Positions 1-8,789 of a DNA stretch of 64,000 nucleotides are shown here, piece by piece. The DNA is from Microbacterium sp. Leaf159. Lineage in GTDB: Bacteria; Actinomycetota; Actinomycetes; Actinomycetales; Microbacteriaceae. A program made the translations under genes and the position numbers. The notes under the pieces are model-generated. The model searched no databases. It was given only the letters and a program-made list of their open reading frames with translations, and was not told where the DNA came from. Location of the stretch: assembly GCF_001423615.1 (NCBI RefSeq), contig NZ_LMOU01000001.1:2346862-2410861 (forward strand). Direction: 5' to 3'. Positions within the stretch are counted from its first letter, which is position 1. Every line of letters starts with the position of its first letter.

Positions 1-498
1 CGGCACCACGGGCTCCACCGGCACCACGGGCTCCACCGGCACCGCGGGCTCCACCGGAACCTCGGGCTCGACCGCAACAGGGCAGTCGATCTCGATGTCG
101 CCGGCAACTCCGAGGAAGATGTCACCATCGATGATGATGAGCGCGTGCACTCGTTGCGCCTCATCATCGATGCCGGCGACCGTGAGCAGGCTCGTACCGT
201 CCGCTGCCGACGACATCGCGGCGCTCATGGTTCCATCCGCAGTGACGAGAGACCCGTCTGCGGCTTGCAGGTACGCGGTGTTCACCTGCACTGAAGTGCT
301 GAGAGGCATGGCGCCGATGTTCCAGGTCATCGTCACCGAATCATCGGCCGCGCACGATCGCGTCACGACGTTCGTGATGGATGGGGATGCTGCGTTGGCC
401 GGAGTGACACCCATCAGCACACCTGCACCTGCCACCGCGACCGAGACAGCAGCGACGCCGAATCGCGCGGCACGGCGCGACGAAAGAACCTTGTTCAT
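1..498 (-). CDS. Secreted Pro/Val/Glu-repeat protein, C-terminus beyond the window
   Basis: Reading leftward from the ATG at 498, the frame is open to the window edge (166 codons), so the 3' end is missing. It starts MNKVLSSRRAARF, followed by a hydrophobic stretch and an Ala-Asn-Ala|Ala-Ser junction near residue 36, a typical Sec signal peptide. The middle (residues about 38-140) is an unrecognised, probably beta-rich, extracellular domain. The C-terminal part is a Pro-Val-Glu-Pro-Val-Val repeat, which in Gram-positive surface proteins usually forms a stalk or wall-spanning segment. Whether an LPXTG or membrane anchor follows cannot be seen. A purine-rich stretch lies just upstream of the start. 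Function unknown; secretion is well supported. Confidence 0.75.
   Translation of the reverse strand, partial: MNKVLSSRRAARFGVAAVSVAVAGAGVLMGVTPANAASPSITNVVTRSCAADDSVTMTWNIGAMPLSTSVQVNTAYLQAADGSLVTADGTMSAAMSSAADGTSLLTVAGIDDEAQRVHALIIIDGDIFLGVAGDIEIDCPVAVEPEVPVEPAVPVEPVVPVEPVVP
2..73. repeat. Four 18-bp tandem repeats encoding a PVEPVV-type stalk
   Basis: Four consecutive 18-bp units start at 2, 20, 38 and 56. The first two are identical, the third differs at one base and the fourth at a few. On the minus strand they encode a Pro-Val-Glu-Pro-Val-Val hexapeptide in the secreted protein. The array probably continues past the left edge. Confidence 0.9.
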
Positions 499-621
499 GA
501 TGAGCCCCCAGAGCTGCGGATCCCACGTCGTTTGCGCAGCTGATCCCACATAAGAGACTGATCATTCGTTATTTCATTACGCAGCGTCCCGATATTTCAG
601 TCCGCAGGCGTCGACGCAGGA

Positions 622-1398
622 TCAGGCGGTCAGCACCTCGTAGCCGGCTGCACGGAGGGCGGCGAGGGATGCGGCGTCCGCGCCGTCGTCGGTGAGGAGG
701 ACGGGGAACAGCTCCGAGCCGCCGACGGCCGCGAACGCGACGGTGCCGAGCTTGCTGCTGTCGGTGACGACCACCGCTCGACGAGCACGTTCGGCCATCA
801 TCCGGTTCACGGCGGCCTCGCGTTCATCCTGCGTGGTGGCGCCGGCCTCGGCATCCATGCCGTTGACGCCGATGAAGGCGATGTCGAGGCGCACGCCTCG
901 CAGCAGCTGCTCGACGAACGGCCCGACGAGTTCGTAGCTGCGCGAGTGGATCACTCCGCCCGTCACGACGACCTTGATGTCGGGGCGCGTCGCGAGCTGT
1001 GCAGCGATGTTCACGGCGTTGGTGACGACGGTGATGCCGGGGCCGGCCGCGAGGTCGTCCCTCGCGGCGAGCGCCGCAGCGATCGCCGTGGTCGTCGTTC
1101 CACCGGAGAGCCCGACCACCATGCCCGGCGCGACGAGTGCTGCGGCGGCCTGTGCGATGCTCTCCTTCTGCTGCGAGCGCTGGTGGCTCTTGTAGCGGAT
1201 CGGCAGCTCGTAGGCGACGGAATGGGCGACCGCGCCGCCGTGCGTGCGGGTGAGCAGGCGCTGCTCGGCGAGCGAATCGAGATCGCGGCGGGTGGTGGCG
1301 GCGGAGGCTCCGAAGCGCTCGACGAGCTCGTCGACGTTGACCTCGCCGTCGGCGGCCAGCAGGTCGAGGATCGCGTTCAGGCGGGCGGCGCGTTTCAT
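622..1398 (-). CDS. DeoR/GlpR-family sugar-phosphate-responsive repressor
   Basis: A 258-residue protein. Residues about 1-57 form the DeoR helix-turn-helix (MKRAARLNAILDLL...RRDLDSLAEQ). The rest is the DeoR sensor domain with the phosphosugar-binding Ser-Gly-Gly-Thr-Thr-Thr loop (about residues 100-105) and a VTDSSKLG segment near the C-terminus. Family members bind operators in the absence of a sugar phosphate and release them on binding it. It is the last gene of a five-gene leftward operon, 28 bp after the aldolase, so it probably controls that operon and the divergent ABC operon. The effector is likely a phosphorylated ketohexose or amino sugar; this is inference from context. Confidence 0.9.
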   Translation of the reverse strand: MKRAARLNAILDLLAADGEVNVDELVERFGASAATTRRDLDSLAEQRLLTRTHGGAVAHSVAYELPIRYKSHQRSQQKESIAQAAAALVAPGMVVGLSGGTTTTAIAAALAARDDLAAGPGITVVTNAVNIAAQLATRPDIKVVVTGGVIHSRSYELVGPFVEQLLRGVRLDIAFIGVNGMDAEAGATTQDEREAAVNRMMAERARRAVVVTDSSKLGTVAFAAVGGSELFPVLLTDDGADAASLAALRAAGYEVLTA

Positions 1399-1426
1399 GT
1401 CACCATCCTGCCTCGGTCAGCGCAGC

Positions 1427-2281
1427 TCACCCCGCCACCTCGGCGGCCTCGAGGGCGAACAGTCGCAGCATCCGTGCGGCTTCGCCGGCGAGTGCGCCAC
1501 GGGCCGGCGTCAGGTACTTGCGCGAGTCGACGAGCTTCTGGTCGCCGTCGAGCGTCGAGCGGATCGCCCGGGTGAAGAAGCCGTTCAGGTGCGTCGAGAC
1601 GTTGATCTTGGTCATACCCGCGCGCACCGCGTCGGCGATGACCGCGTCGGCGACGCCCGATGAGCCGTGCAGCACGAGGGGCACGGGCAGCGCCTCGCGC
1701 AGACGGGCGATCAGATCGAGGTCGAGGGATGCCGTGCGGTCGGTCATCGCGTGCGACGAACCGACGGCAACGGCGAGCGCGTCGACGCCGGTCGCGGCGA
1801 CGAACGCCCGCGCCTCGTCGGGGTCGGTGCGCACTCCCGGCGCATGGGCTCCGTCTTTGCCGCCGACCTCGCCCAGCTCGCCCTCGATGTAGACACCGGC
1901 GGCGTGTGCGCGCTCGGCGACGGCCGCGGTGATCGCGACGTTCTCGTCGTAGGGCAGCGCCCCGCCGTCGAACATGACCGAGCCGAATCCGAGGGCGATG
2001 GCCTCGTCGACGAGCTCGGGTCGCTCGGCGTGATCGAGGTGCACCGCGACGGGCGTCGCTGCCCGGCGGGCGATCGCGAGGGTCGCCAGGGCGATCGGCT
2101 CGAGAGCACCGTGATAGTCGGCGCAGTTCTGCGAGATCTGCAGGATCACCGGCAGCCCCGACTCGGCGGAGGCACGCACCAGCCCCTCGGCGGTCTCGAG
2201 GTGGATCACGTTGAACGCGCCGATGCCGGTGCCGCGCGTCGCGGCATCCGTCACCAGCTCACGGGCGGAGACCAGGGTCAC
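1427..2281 (-). CDS. Class II (zinc) ketose-bisphosphate aldolase
   Basis: 284 residues from a GTG at 2281. That start overlaps the stop of the upstream kinase gene as GTGA, indicating translational coupling. It has the fructose/tagatose-bisphosphate aldolase class II signature: a VHLDHAE zinc-ligand segment near residue 83, an EGELGEVGG segment, and the VGSSHAM and VLHGSSG phosphate-binding strands. Enzymes of this family cleave fructose- or tagatose-1,6-bisphosphate to DHAP and glyceraldehyde-3-phosphate in the cytosol. The neighbouring PfkB kinase and SIS isomerase fit a tagatose-type branch (as KbaY/GatY or LacD act), but the stereochemistry of the substrate cannot be read from sequence. 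Confidence 0.88.
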   Translation of the reverse strand: MTLVSARELVTDAATRGTGIGAFNVIHLETAEGLVRASAESGLPVILQISQNCADYHGALEPIALATLAIARRAATPVAVHLDHAERPELVDEAIALGFGSVMFDGGALPYDENVAITAAVAERAHAAGVYIEGELGEVGGKDGAHAPGVRTDPDEARAFVAATGVDALAVAVGSSHAMTDRTASLDLDLIARLREALPVPLVLHGSSGVADAVIADAVRAGMTKINVSTHLNGFFTRAIRSTLDGDQKLVDSRKYLTPARGALAGEAARMLRLFALEAAEVAG

Positions 2282-3219
2282 AGACGTTCCTCTCGAACGG
2301 TGGGGATGAAGGGGGCGACGACGAGACGGCACTCGAGCGCCTCCCAGTCGTCGGAGATCTCGCCGGCGAGCGGCATGAGCACGGCGGCGGCCGACCAGGC
2401 GGTCGCTCGACGAAGGATCTTCTCGGGGTCGCGGATGCCGTCGGCGTAGAGCACCGCGCAGGCAGCGACTCCGGCATCGCCGGCTCCGGTGGGGTTGCCG
2501 GCGAGCGGGGCGTCGAGGCGCGCGTGCAGCACGTCGGATGCCGTGACCGCGAGCATCCCGTCGGCTCCGAGCGACAGCAGCACGAGATCGACGCCGCGCT
2601 CGATGAGCGAGCGAGCACCCTCGACGGGGTCGGTGAGACCGGTCGCCTCGACGAGCTCGGCGGCGTTGGGCTTGACGACGGATGCTCCGGCATCCGCCGC
2701 GAGCAGCAGAGCGGGGCCCGAGGTGTCGACGATCACGGGCACGCCCGCATCCCGAGCCGTACCGATGAGGAGGGGCAGCAGCGTCTCGGGCGCCCCGGGA
2801 GGAAGACTGCCCGAGATCACCAGCACCTGCGCGCCGGGGAGGGCGTCGACGACCTCGCCGAGCAGCGCCGCCCATTCGGGATCGGTCGGGTTCACCCCGC
2901 GCTCGTTCACGATCGTGGTGTCGCCGAGCTCCCGATCGACGATCGCGATGCTCTGTCGCGTTGCGCCCACCACGGGTACGAGTCGGTGCGGCACCCCGCT
3001 CGATCCGAGCTCGGCGGCGAGTTCGACACCGCTGCGTCCGCCGGCCGTCGAGACGGCCAGCACCGACGCACCCTGGGCGTGCGCGACCCTCGCCACGTTG
3101 AGGCCCTTGCCGCCGGCACGGCTGGCACCGGCATCCGCCCTGTGCGTCTCTCCGAGCGCGAGTCGATCGACGTGCCAGGTGAGATCGAGCGCCGGGTTGG
3201 GGGTGACGGTGAGGATCAT
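2278..3219 (-). CDS. PfkB-family 1-phosphofructokinase / tagatose-6-phosphate kinase
   Basis: 313 residues, beginning MILTVTPNPALD, the typical start of the FruK/LacC branch of ribokinase-like kinases. An AGGKGLNVAR glycine motif lies near residues 36-45 and the C-terminal signature NPTGAGDAGVA carries the catalytic Asp. The family phosphorylates fructose-1-phosphate or tagatose-6-phosphate to the 1,6-bisphosphate. The gene overlaps its upstream and downstream neighbours by 4 bp each (ATGA and GTGA) and lies directly before the bisphosphate aldolase, so the two probably act consecutively. Substrate choice between the fructose and tagatose series is inferred only. Confidence 0.88.
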   Translation of the reverse strand: MILTVTPNPALDLTWHVDRLALGETHRADAGASRAGGKGLNVARVAHAQGASVLAVSTAGGRSGVELAAELGSSGVPHRLVPVVGATRQSIAIVDRELGDTTIVNERGVNPTDPEWAALLGEVVDALPGAQVLVISGSLPPGAPETLLPLLIGTARDAGVPVIVDTSGPALLLAADAGASVVKPNAAELVEATGLTDPVEGARSLIERGVDLVLLSLGADGMLAVTASDVLHARLDAPLAGNPTGAGDAGVAACAVLYADGIRDPEKILRRATAWSAAAVLMPLAGEISDDWEALECRLVVAPFIPTVREERL

Positions 3220-4220
3220 GCGAGCTCCCTCGCGCGCAGCGCGGCTCCGAGGATGCCGGCGTTGCCCGACAGCTCGGCTGGCACGAGTTCGGGAAGACGA
3301 TGGAAGCTCAACCGCTCAGCGAGCCGGGCTCGCAGCTCGTCGAAGAGCGCGCCGCCCGCGCGGGAGAGGCCGCCGCCGATCACGATGGCCTCCGGTGCGA
3401 CGACCGCGGTGAGCTGGGCGAGCGAGAGAGTGAGGGCGTCGAGTGCCGAGTTCCAGATCTCGGACGCGATGCGGTCGCCGGCCGCGGCTCGCGCGATCAC
3501 GTCCTTCGCGCCGTCGGGCTGGGTGCCCGTCGCCTCGCGATACCGGCGTGCGATCGCCCCCGCGGACGCGACGGCTTCGAGACAGCCTCGGGCGCCGCAC
3601 GCGCAGACGGGGCCGTCGGCGATCGGCGAGTGGCCGATCTCGCCCGCGTACCCGCCTGCCGTGTAGGGCTCTCCCCCCACGAGCAGAGCACCCGCGATGC
3701 CGGTGCCGATGACGAGCACCACCGAGTTCGAGTAGGCACGGGCGCCGCCCAGACGATGCTCCGCCCAGCTCGCCGCACGCACGTCATGGTCGAACGCCAC
3801 GGGGAGCCCGAGCTTCGCCGAGGCGAGATCGCGCAGCGGGGAATCGTGCCAGCCGAGGTTGCTGGCGAACACGCCGAGTCCGGCATCCGCGTCGACGATC
3901 CCCGGCACCACCAGCCCGACCGCCTGCGGCACGACGCCGGGGTGATCGGCCTGCAGTTCGGCGGCGAGCGCACCGAGGCGCTCGATGAGCACCTCGGTGC
4001 GGTCGCCGTCGGCGACCGGAGTCGGCGTGCGTCGCAGGCCCAGGGCGGTGCCTTCGGCGTCGAACAGCGCCGATTTGATGTCGGTGCCCCCGACGTCGAA
4101 CGCGAGCACGGGTGCGCCCACACCGATCGTCCGCGCTGCGGCGAGCCGCTCGCCCGACGCGTCGCTCACGACATCGCTCACGACATCGGAGATGCTCTCC
4201 GCATCCTCAGGCCTGGTCAT
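3216..4220 (-). CDS. ROK-family sugar kinase
   Basis: 334 residues. An N-terminal extension of about 37 residues, including a duplicated Asp-Val-Val-Ser, precedes the ATP-binding AFDVGGTDIK loop. A catalytic FDHDVRAAS segment lies in the middle, and the GEIGHSP...CACGARGCLE segment is the ROK zinc-binding signature. ROK kinases phosphorylate glucose, N-acetylglucosamine/galactosamine, mannosamine or fructose. There is no N-terminal DNA-binding domain, unlike the ROK protein at 8790-9956. It is cotranscribed between the SIS gene (24 bp gap) and the PfkB kinase (4 bp overlap). It probably provides the first phosphorylation of the imported sugar. An internal start just before the glycine loop is possible. 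Confidence 0.88.
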   Translation of the reverse strand: MTRPEDAESISDVVSDVVSDASGERLAAARTIGVGAPVLAFDVGGTDIKSALFDAEGTALGLRRTPTPVADGDRTEVLIERLGALAAELQADHPGVVPQAVGLVVPGIVDADAGLGVFASNLGWHDSPLRDLASAKLGLPVAFDHDVRAASWAEHRLGGARAYSNSVVLVIGTGIAGALLVGGEPYTAGGYAGEIGHSPIADGPVCACGARGCLEAVASAGAIARRYREATGTQPDGAKDVIARAAAGDRIASEIWNSALDALTLSLAQLTAVVAPEAIVIGGGLSRAGGALFDELRARLAERLSFHRLPELVPAELSGNAGILGAALRARELA

Positions 4221-4244
4221 CGACTGCTCCGCGAGTGGGTCGGG

Positions 4245-5141
4245 TCATGCATCCAGGATGACGGATCGCGTGAGGTTGCGCGGCTGGTCGGGGTCGAGTC
4301 CGCGGGCGACGGCACGGTCGAGTGCCACGCGGTGCAGACGCACGAGGTCGGCCAGGGGGTCGATCGGATGCTGCACGAAGCGCGCACCCGTGGCCTCGAC
4401 CTGCGCGGCCAGACCCTCGGGCGCCTCGCCGAACTGCCAGGTGACGCGGCCGGGCGCGGCGATCGCGATCGGGCCGTGGCGGTACTCCATCGACGAGTAC
4501 GACTCGGTCCATGACTGCGACGACTCGCGCATCTTCAGTGCGGCCTCATGCGCGAGGCCCACGGTCCAGCCGCGGCCGAGGAACGAGTACTGCTCGGCGT
4601 CGCGGAGCTCGTCGTCATAGTCGGCGGCGAGCACGGCAGCGGCATCCTCGATCGCGCCGGTGAGGTCTTCTCCGAGCGAGGCGCGGAACAGCGCGAGGGC
4701 GGTGGTGGCGAAGCGGGTCTGCACGACCGACTTCTCATCGGCGAAGGGCAGCAGCACGGCCTCGTCGACGAGAGAGACGAGCGGCGAGGTCTCGTCACCG
4801 ATCACGCCGATCGTGGGAACGCGGCCCTTGATGCGGTCGACCAGTTCGAGCACCTCTGTCGTCGTGCCGGAACGCGTCAGCGCGACGACGGCGTCGTAGC
4901 CGCGGTCGACGAAGGCCTCGGATGCCGCGAACGCGTCGGTCTCGCCCTGACCCGAGGTCTCACGCAGGAACGCATACGACTGGGCCATGAACCACGACGT
5001 GCCGCAGCCGACGACGGCGATGCGGGCTCCGGATGCGGGCAGCAGTGCCTGTGCATCGCGAAGATCGGCGGCGCGAGCCCAGGTCTCGGGCTGCGAGGTG
5101 AGCTCTTCGCGCATGTGTGCGCCGGGCAGAAGTTCGGTCAT
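4245..5141 (-). CDS. SIS-domain sugar isomerase/deaminase (AgaS/GlmS-like)
   Basis: 298 residues from the ATG at 5141, chosen because a GGAGGGC ribosome site lies just upstream; an in-frame ATG at 5216 has none. Residues MREELTSQPETW resemble the linker of GlmS/AgaS isomerase modules. Two SIS domains follow, with VVGCGTSW and LTRSGTTTE phosphosugar-binding loops. Relatives convert glucosamine- or galactosamine-6-phosphate to the ketose phosphate with loss of ammonia, or act as fructosamine deglycases. There is no glutaminase domain. It is the promoter-proximal gene of the leftward catabolic operon, which favours an amino-sugar or fructosamine-type substrate. Confidence 0.85.
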   Translation of the reverse strand: MTELLPGAHMREELTSQPETWARAADLRDAQALLPASGARIAVVGCGTSWFMAQSYAFLRETSGQGETDAFAASEAFVDRGYDAVVALTRSGTTTEVLELVDRIKGRVPTIGVIGDETSPLVSLVDEAVLLPFADEKSVVQTRFATTALALFRASLGEDLTGAIEDAAAVLAADYDDELRDAEQYSFLGRGWTVGLAHEAALKMRESSQSWTESYSSMEYRHGPIAIAAPGRVTWQFGEAPEGLAAQVEATGARFVQHPIDPLADLVRLHRVALDRAVARGLDPDQPRNLTRSVILDA

Positions 5142-5431
5142 GTCGGGCCCTCCGGACCAGATGTTGCAAGTTTGTGATTGTTTCGATGCTGATTCGATCA
5201 TAGTATTTCGACACAAGGAAATCTCGCAAGGTTCCTCTTGATTTGTTTATTCTCCTGACAAATAATCGAACAAGTTCCACCGCCCCTCCGGCGACCCGGT
5301 CCATGGAGGGTTCTCCGAGCCGACCCGGCTTGACCGATCGCCCAGCCACCAAGGGAAGGCGATCACACGCACCGTCGCGTGAGTTGTGCTTGCGACTGTG
5401 CACCACCTACACAGTGAGGAATGCAATACAC
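5142..5431. promoter_or_regulatory. Divergent control region between catabolic and ABC operons
   Basis: A locally AT-rich 290-bp stretch. Rightward, TTGATT (5238-5243) and AATAAT (5261-5266) are spaced 17 bp and would give a leader of about 160 nt for the ABC operon. Leftward, TATGAT (minus strand, 5197-5202) is a plausible -10 for the SIS operon. Three TTCGA-containing motifs at about 5181, 5192 and 5206 lie over this leftward promoter and are candidate DeoR or ROK operator half-sites. No -35 is obvious for the leftward promoter. Confidence 0.5.
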
Positions 5432-6676
5432 ATGAAGAAGTCACTGCGATTCGGCGCCGTTGCCCTGGCGGCAACCGCCACTCTCACGCTCGCTTCGTGC
5501 GGGTTCGGCGGCTCGACCGGCGGCGGTGGAGATGCTGAGGGCGAGACCACTCTCAACCTCCTCGTCCCCAGCTACTCCGACGCCACCAAGGGCCTGTGGG
5601 AAGACGTGATCGACGGGTTCGAGAAGGAGAATCCCGACATCAAGGTCGACCTCGAGGTGCAGTCCTGGGACAACCTCGAGAAGGTCGTCTCCACCAAGAT
5701 CCAGGCCGGCGAGGCCCCTGACATCTACAACGGCGGTCCGTTCGCCGGGTTCGTCGGCGACGAGCTGCTCTACCCGGTCGAGGACGTCGTCTCGGAAGAC
5801 ACGTACTCCGACTTCCAGGACGCCTTCCTCGCGAACGCCGAGGTCGACGGCACCGCCTACGCCCTGCCGCTGATCGCGTCGGCGCGTGCGCTGTTCGTCA
5901 ACAACGCACTGCTCGAGCAGGCCGGCGTCGAGGCGCCGAAGACCTGGGACGAGCTCCTGGATGCCGCGACCAAGGTGTCGGCGCTCGGCGGCGGCGTGGC
6001 CGGCTACGGCATGCCGCTCGGTTCCGAAGAGGCGCAGGCCGAGGCGGCCGTGTGGCTCTGGGGCGGCGGCGGCTCGTTCGGCGACGCGTCCGAGATCACG
6101 ATCGACACCCCCGAGAACCTCGAAGGTGCCGAGCAGATCAAGAAGATGATCGACGCAGGCGCCACGCAGGCCGACCCCGGCTCGACGCAGCGCTCGCCCC
6201 TGATGGACATCTTCATCCAGGGCAAGATCGGCATGCAGGTGGGTCTGCCCCCGACAGTGGGCCAGATCGAGGAGGGCAACCCCGAGCTCGATTACTCCAT
6301 CGTCCCGATCCCGACGAAGGACGGCTCGCCGTTCACGCTCGGCGTCATGGACCAGCTGATGGCGTTCCAGAACGACGGTGACAAGCAGGAGGCGATCACC
6401 GCCTTCTTCGACTACTACTACTCGGCAGACGTGTACGTGCCGTGGGTGCAGGCCGAGGGCTTCCTTCCCGTCACCAAGTCCGGTGCCGAGCAGCTCGCCG
6501 GCGAGGAGGCCCTCAAGCCGTTCCTCGACGTGCTGCCCGACGCCCAGTTCTACCCGTCGACGAACGAGAAGTGGTCGGCCACCGACGGCGCCTTCAAGTC
6601 GCTGTTCGGCCAGCTGCAGACGAAGTCCGCGCAGGATGTCCTGACCGAGATCCAGGCACAGGTCGACGCGGGCTGA
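5432..6676 (+). CDS. Sugar ABC transporter substrate-binding lipoprotein
   Basis: 414 residues from the ATG at 5432, preceded by GTGAGGAA; the open frame extends further upstream but without a ribosome site or signal sequence there. The N-terminus has a signal peptide ending in the lipobox Leu-Ala-Ser-Cys, so the mature protein is lipid-anchored outside the membrane. The remainder is a MalE-type extracellular solute-binding protein (family 1), with a short Gly/Ser linker after the lipidated Cys. It is the first gene of a three-gene importer. No ATPase gene is present, so a shared MsiK-type ATPase elsewhere is expected. The ligand is unknown but probably matches the divergent catabolic operon. 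Confidence 0.9.
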   Translation: MKKSLRFGAVALAATATLTLASCGFGGSTGGGGDAEGETTLNLLVPSYSDATKGLWEDVIDGFEKENPDIKVDLEVQSWDNLEKVVSTKIQAGEAPDIYNGGPFAGFVGDELLYPVEDVVSEDTYSDFQDAFLANAEVDGTAYALPLIASARALFVNNALLEQAGVEAPKTWDELLDAATKVSALGGGVAGYGMPLGSEEAQAEAAVWLWGGGGSFGDASEITIDTPENLEGAEQIKKMIDAGATQADPGSTQRSPLMDIFIQGKIGMQVGLPPTVGQIEEGNPELDYSIVPIPTKDGSPFTLGVMDQLMAFQNDGDKQEAITAFFDYYYSADVYVPWVQAEGFLPVTKSGAEQLAGEEALKPFLDVLPDAQFYPSTNEKWSATDGAFKSLFGQLQTKSAQDVLTEIQAQVDAG

Positions 6677-6725
6677 GCCCCGCCGACCTGCCCCACACCA
6701 AGCGACGGAGAGGTTCGGATATTCC

Positions 6726-7700
6726 ATGAGCCAGACGAAAGAATCACCGAACCTCGCGGGGGCGGCCACCGGCCGCCCCCGCACCCCGGGCCGCCGATCG
6801 GGCGCCGCCCGCGGCAAGCCCGGAGGAAAGGACCTGCTCCAGGCACTGCCCTGGATCGCCCCCGCCCTGCTCCTCATCATCGGCGTGGTGCTGTTCCCCG
6901 CCGGGGTGATGTTCTTCAACTCCACCCGTGACATCTCGCTGTCGGGCCTCGACAAGGGCTCGGTCGGCTTCGACAACTTCGTGACGGTCTTCACGTTCGC
7001 CGAGTTCTGGCCGATCATCTTCCGAACGATCATCTGGGTCGTCGCGGTGGTGACCTTCACGGTGCTCATCTCGCTCGGACTCGCGCAGATCCTGAACAAG
7101 GCCTTCCCGGGTCGGCAGATCGTGCGCATGGCCGTGATCGTGCCGTGGGCGGCATCCGTCGTGATGACGACCATGGTGTTCTACTACAGCCTCGAGCCGT
7201 ACTTCGGGGTCTTCAACAAGTTCCTCTACGACATCGGCCTGTCCGATGACGCCGTCGGGTACGGCTGGACCAAGAACCCGGCCACCGCCTTCGCGTGGTC
7301 GATCGTGATCGCGATCTTCGTCTCGCTGCCCTTCACGACCTACACGATCCTCGCGGGCCTGCAGACGGTTCCGGCCGACACCCTCGAGGCCGCGAAGATG
7401 GACGGCGCAGGCCCCACCCGCACCTATTGGACCGTCGTCGTGCCGCAGCTGCGCAGCGCCCTCGCGGTCGCGATCCTCATCAACATCATCAACGTGTTCA
7501 ACTCGCTGCCGATCCTCAAGGTCATGACCGGGTCGATCCCGGGCTACGGCGCCGACACGATCATGACGATGATCTTCAAGTACATCGAGCTGCAGAAGAA
7601 GGTCGACGTCGCCAGTGCACTGTCGGTCGTGGCCTTCCTGATCGTGATCGTGATCGTCGCGATCTACGTCAAGGCCGTCAAGCCCATGAAGGAGGTCTGA
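6726..7700 (+). CDS. Sugar ABC transporter permease, MalF-like
   Basis: 324 residues. A basic cytoplasmic N-terminus of about 35 residues precedes six predicted membrane helices. The EAA loop that docks the ATPase is visible (LEAAKMDGAGPTRTYW...VPQL) in the last third. It follows the binding-protein gene by 49 bp with a GGAGAGG ribosome site and pairs with the next permease to form the transmembrane pore. Confidence 0.92.
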   Translation: MSQTKESPNLAGAATGRPRTPGRRSGAARGKPGGKDLLQALPWIAPALLLIIGVVLFPAGVMFFNSTRDISLSGLDKGSVGFDNFVTVFTFAEFWPIIFRTIIWVVAVVTFTVLISLGLAQILNKAFPGRQIVRMAVIVPWAASVVMTTMVFYYSLEPYFGVFNKFLYDIGLSDDAVGYGWTKNPATAFAWSIVIAIFVSLPFTTYTILAGLQTVPADTLEAAKMDGAGPTRTYWTVVVPQLRSALAVAILINIINVFNSLPILKVMTGSIPGYGADTIMTMIFKYIELQKKVDVASALSVVAFLIVIVIVAIYVKAVKPMKEV

Positions 7701-7702
7701 TC

Positions 7703-8623
7703 ATGACCCTGACCGAGACCGCCCTCGTCACCACCGCCGGCTCCGAGCCCGCTCCCCGCATCCCCGGGCGCAAGCGCCGCTACACCGAAGACCAGGTGAC
7801 GCTGCCCCGCGTCATCCTGCGCATGGCCGCCGGCATACTCGTGCTCGCGATCTTCGTGCTGCCGTATCTGATCATGTTCTTCGGCTCCGTGAAGACGAAG
7901 TCACAGATCCGCTCGGTCGACCCGACCTACCTGCCGATCGAGTGGCACTGGGAGAACTACATCTCGATGTGGTCGACCCCCGAGACACCGCTGCCGTACA
8001 ACCTGATCTCGACGATCATCATCGCCGTGTTCGCGACTCTGCTCGTGCTGCTCGTCTCGCTGCCCGCGGCGTACTACACCGCACGGTTCAAGTTCCCCGG
8101 ACGCATGGTGTTCCTGTTCCTGGTGATCGTGACGCAGATGCTCCAGCCCGCCGTCCTCACTTCCGGCCTGTTCCGCCAGTTCACGACCCTCGGCCTCGGC
8201 GACACGTGGGCCGCCATGATCTTCATCAACGCCGCCTTCAACCTGTCGTTCGCGGTGTGGATCATGCACTCGTTCTTCGCCGGCATCCCCAAGGAGATCG
8301 ACGAAGCAGCGCAGATCGACGGCGCAGGACGCTTCACCGTGCTGTTCAAGATCAACCTGCCACTCGTCTGGCCCGGCATCGTGACGGCGATCGTGTTCAC
8401 GTTCGTCGCCTGCTGGAACGAGTTCGCCGCATCGCTCGTGATCCTGTCGACCGACAAGAACCAGCCGCTCTCGGTCGCGCTGACCAAGTTCGTCGGACAG
8501 TACGAGACCAGCTGGCAGTACGTGTTCGGCGTCTCGATCGTCGCGATCCTGCCCGTCGTGATCCTCTTCATGCTCATCGAGAAGCGCCTCGTCGGCGGCC
8601 TCACCGCCGGCAGCGTCAAATAG
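7703..8623 (+). CDS. Sugar ABC transporter permease, MalG-like
   Basis: 306 residues from the ATG at 7703; its GGAGG site sits inside the last codons of the previous permease gene, implying tight coupling. Residues about 1-30 are cytoplasmic, followed by six helices. The EAA loop reads EIDEAAQIDGAGRFTVLFK...PLV. The C-terminus ends GGLTAGSVK, typical of MalG-family permeases. With the upstream genes it forms a carbohydrate uptake (CUT1) system lacking a local ATPase. Confidence 0.92.
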   Translation: MTLTETALVTTAGSEPAPRIPGRKRRYTEDQVTLPRVILRMAAGILVLAIFVLPYLIMFFGSVKTKSQIRSVDPTYLPIEWHWENYISMWSTPETPLPYNLISTIIIAVFATLLVLLVSLPAAYYTARFKFPGRMVFLFLVIVTQMLQPAVLTSGLFRQFTTLGLGDTWAAMIFINAAFNLSFAVWIMHSFFAGIPKEIDEAAQIDGAGRFTVLFKINLPLVWPGIVTAIVFTFVACWNEFAASLVILSTDKNQPLSVALTKFVGQYETSWQYVFGVSIVAILPVVILFMLIEKRLVGGLTAGSVK

Positions 8624-8637
8624 ACCCTGCGGAACAG

Positions 8638-8670
8638 ATGCGGAGCGTCACCCCCGGTGGCGCTCCGCAT
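8638..8670 (+). terminator. Strong hairpin after the ABC importer operon
   Basis: The arms at 8638-8647 and 8661-8670 are perfectly complementary over 10 bp. The stem continues through a G:U pair and four more pairs to a 3-nt loop, about 15 bp in all. There is no clear U-tract. It lies between convergent genes and could stop transcription from both sides. Confidence 0.75.
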
Positions 8671-8789
8671 CGTCGTCTCACGAAAAGTTCGGCGGGAGCG
8701 CGGTCGCGGTCGCCGCACTTCGCGCCACCTGGTCCCACCCGATCAGCACTCCGGTCGCGACGCGAAGTGCGCCGGGAATCAGAGTTCGA

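Noticed and set aside
2..73. Tandem repeats at the left edge as a possible CRISPR
   Set aside because: Units are contiguous, 18 bp, in frame and code for a Pro/Val/Glu stalk; there are no spacers.
95..553. 152-codon plus-strand frame at the left edge
   Set aside because: The opposite strand gives a signal peptide and regular hexapeptide repeats, so this frame is antisense to the real gene.
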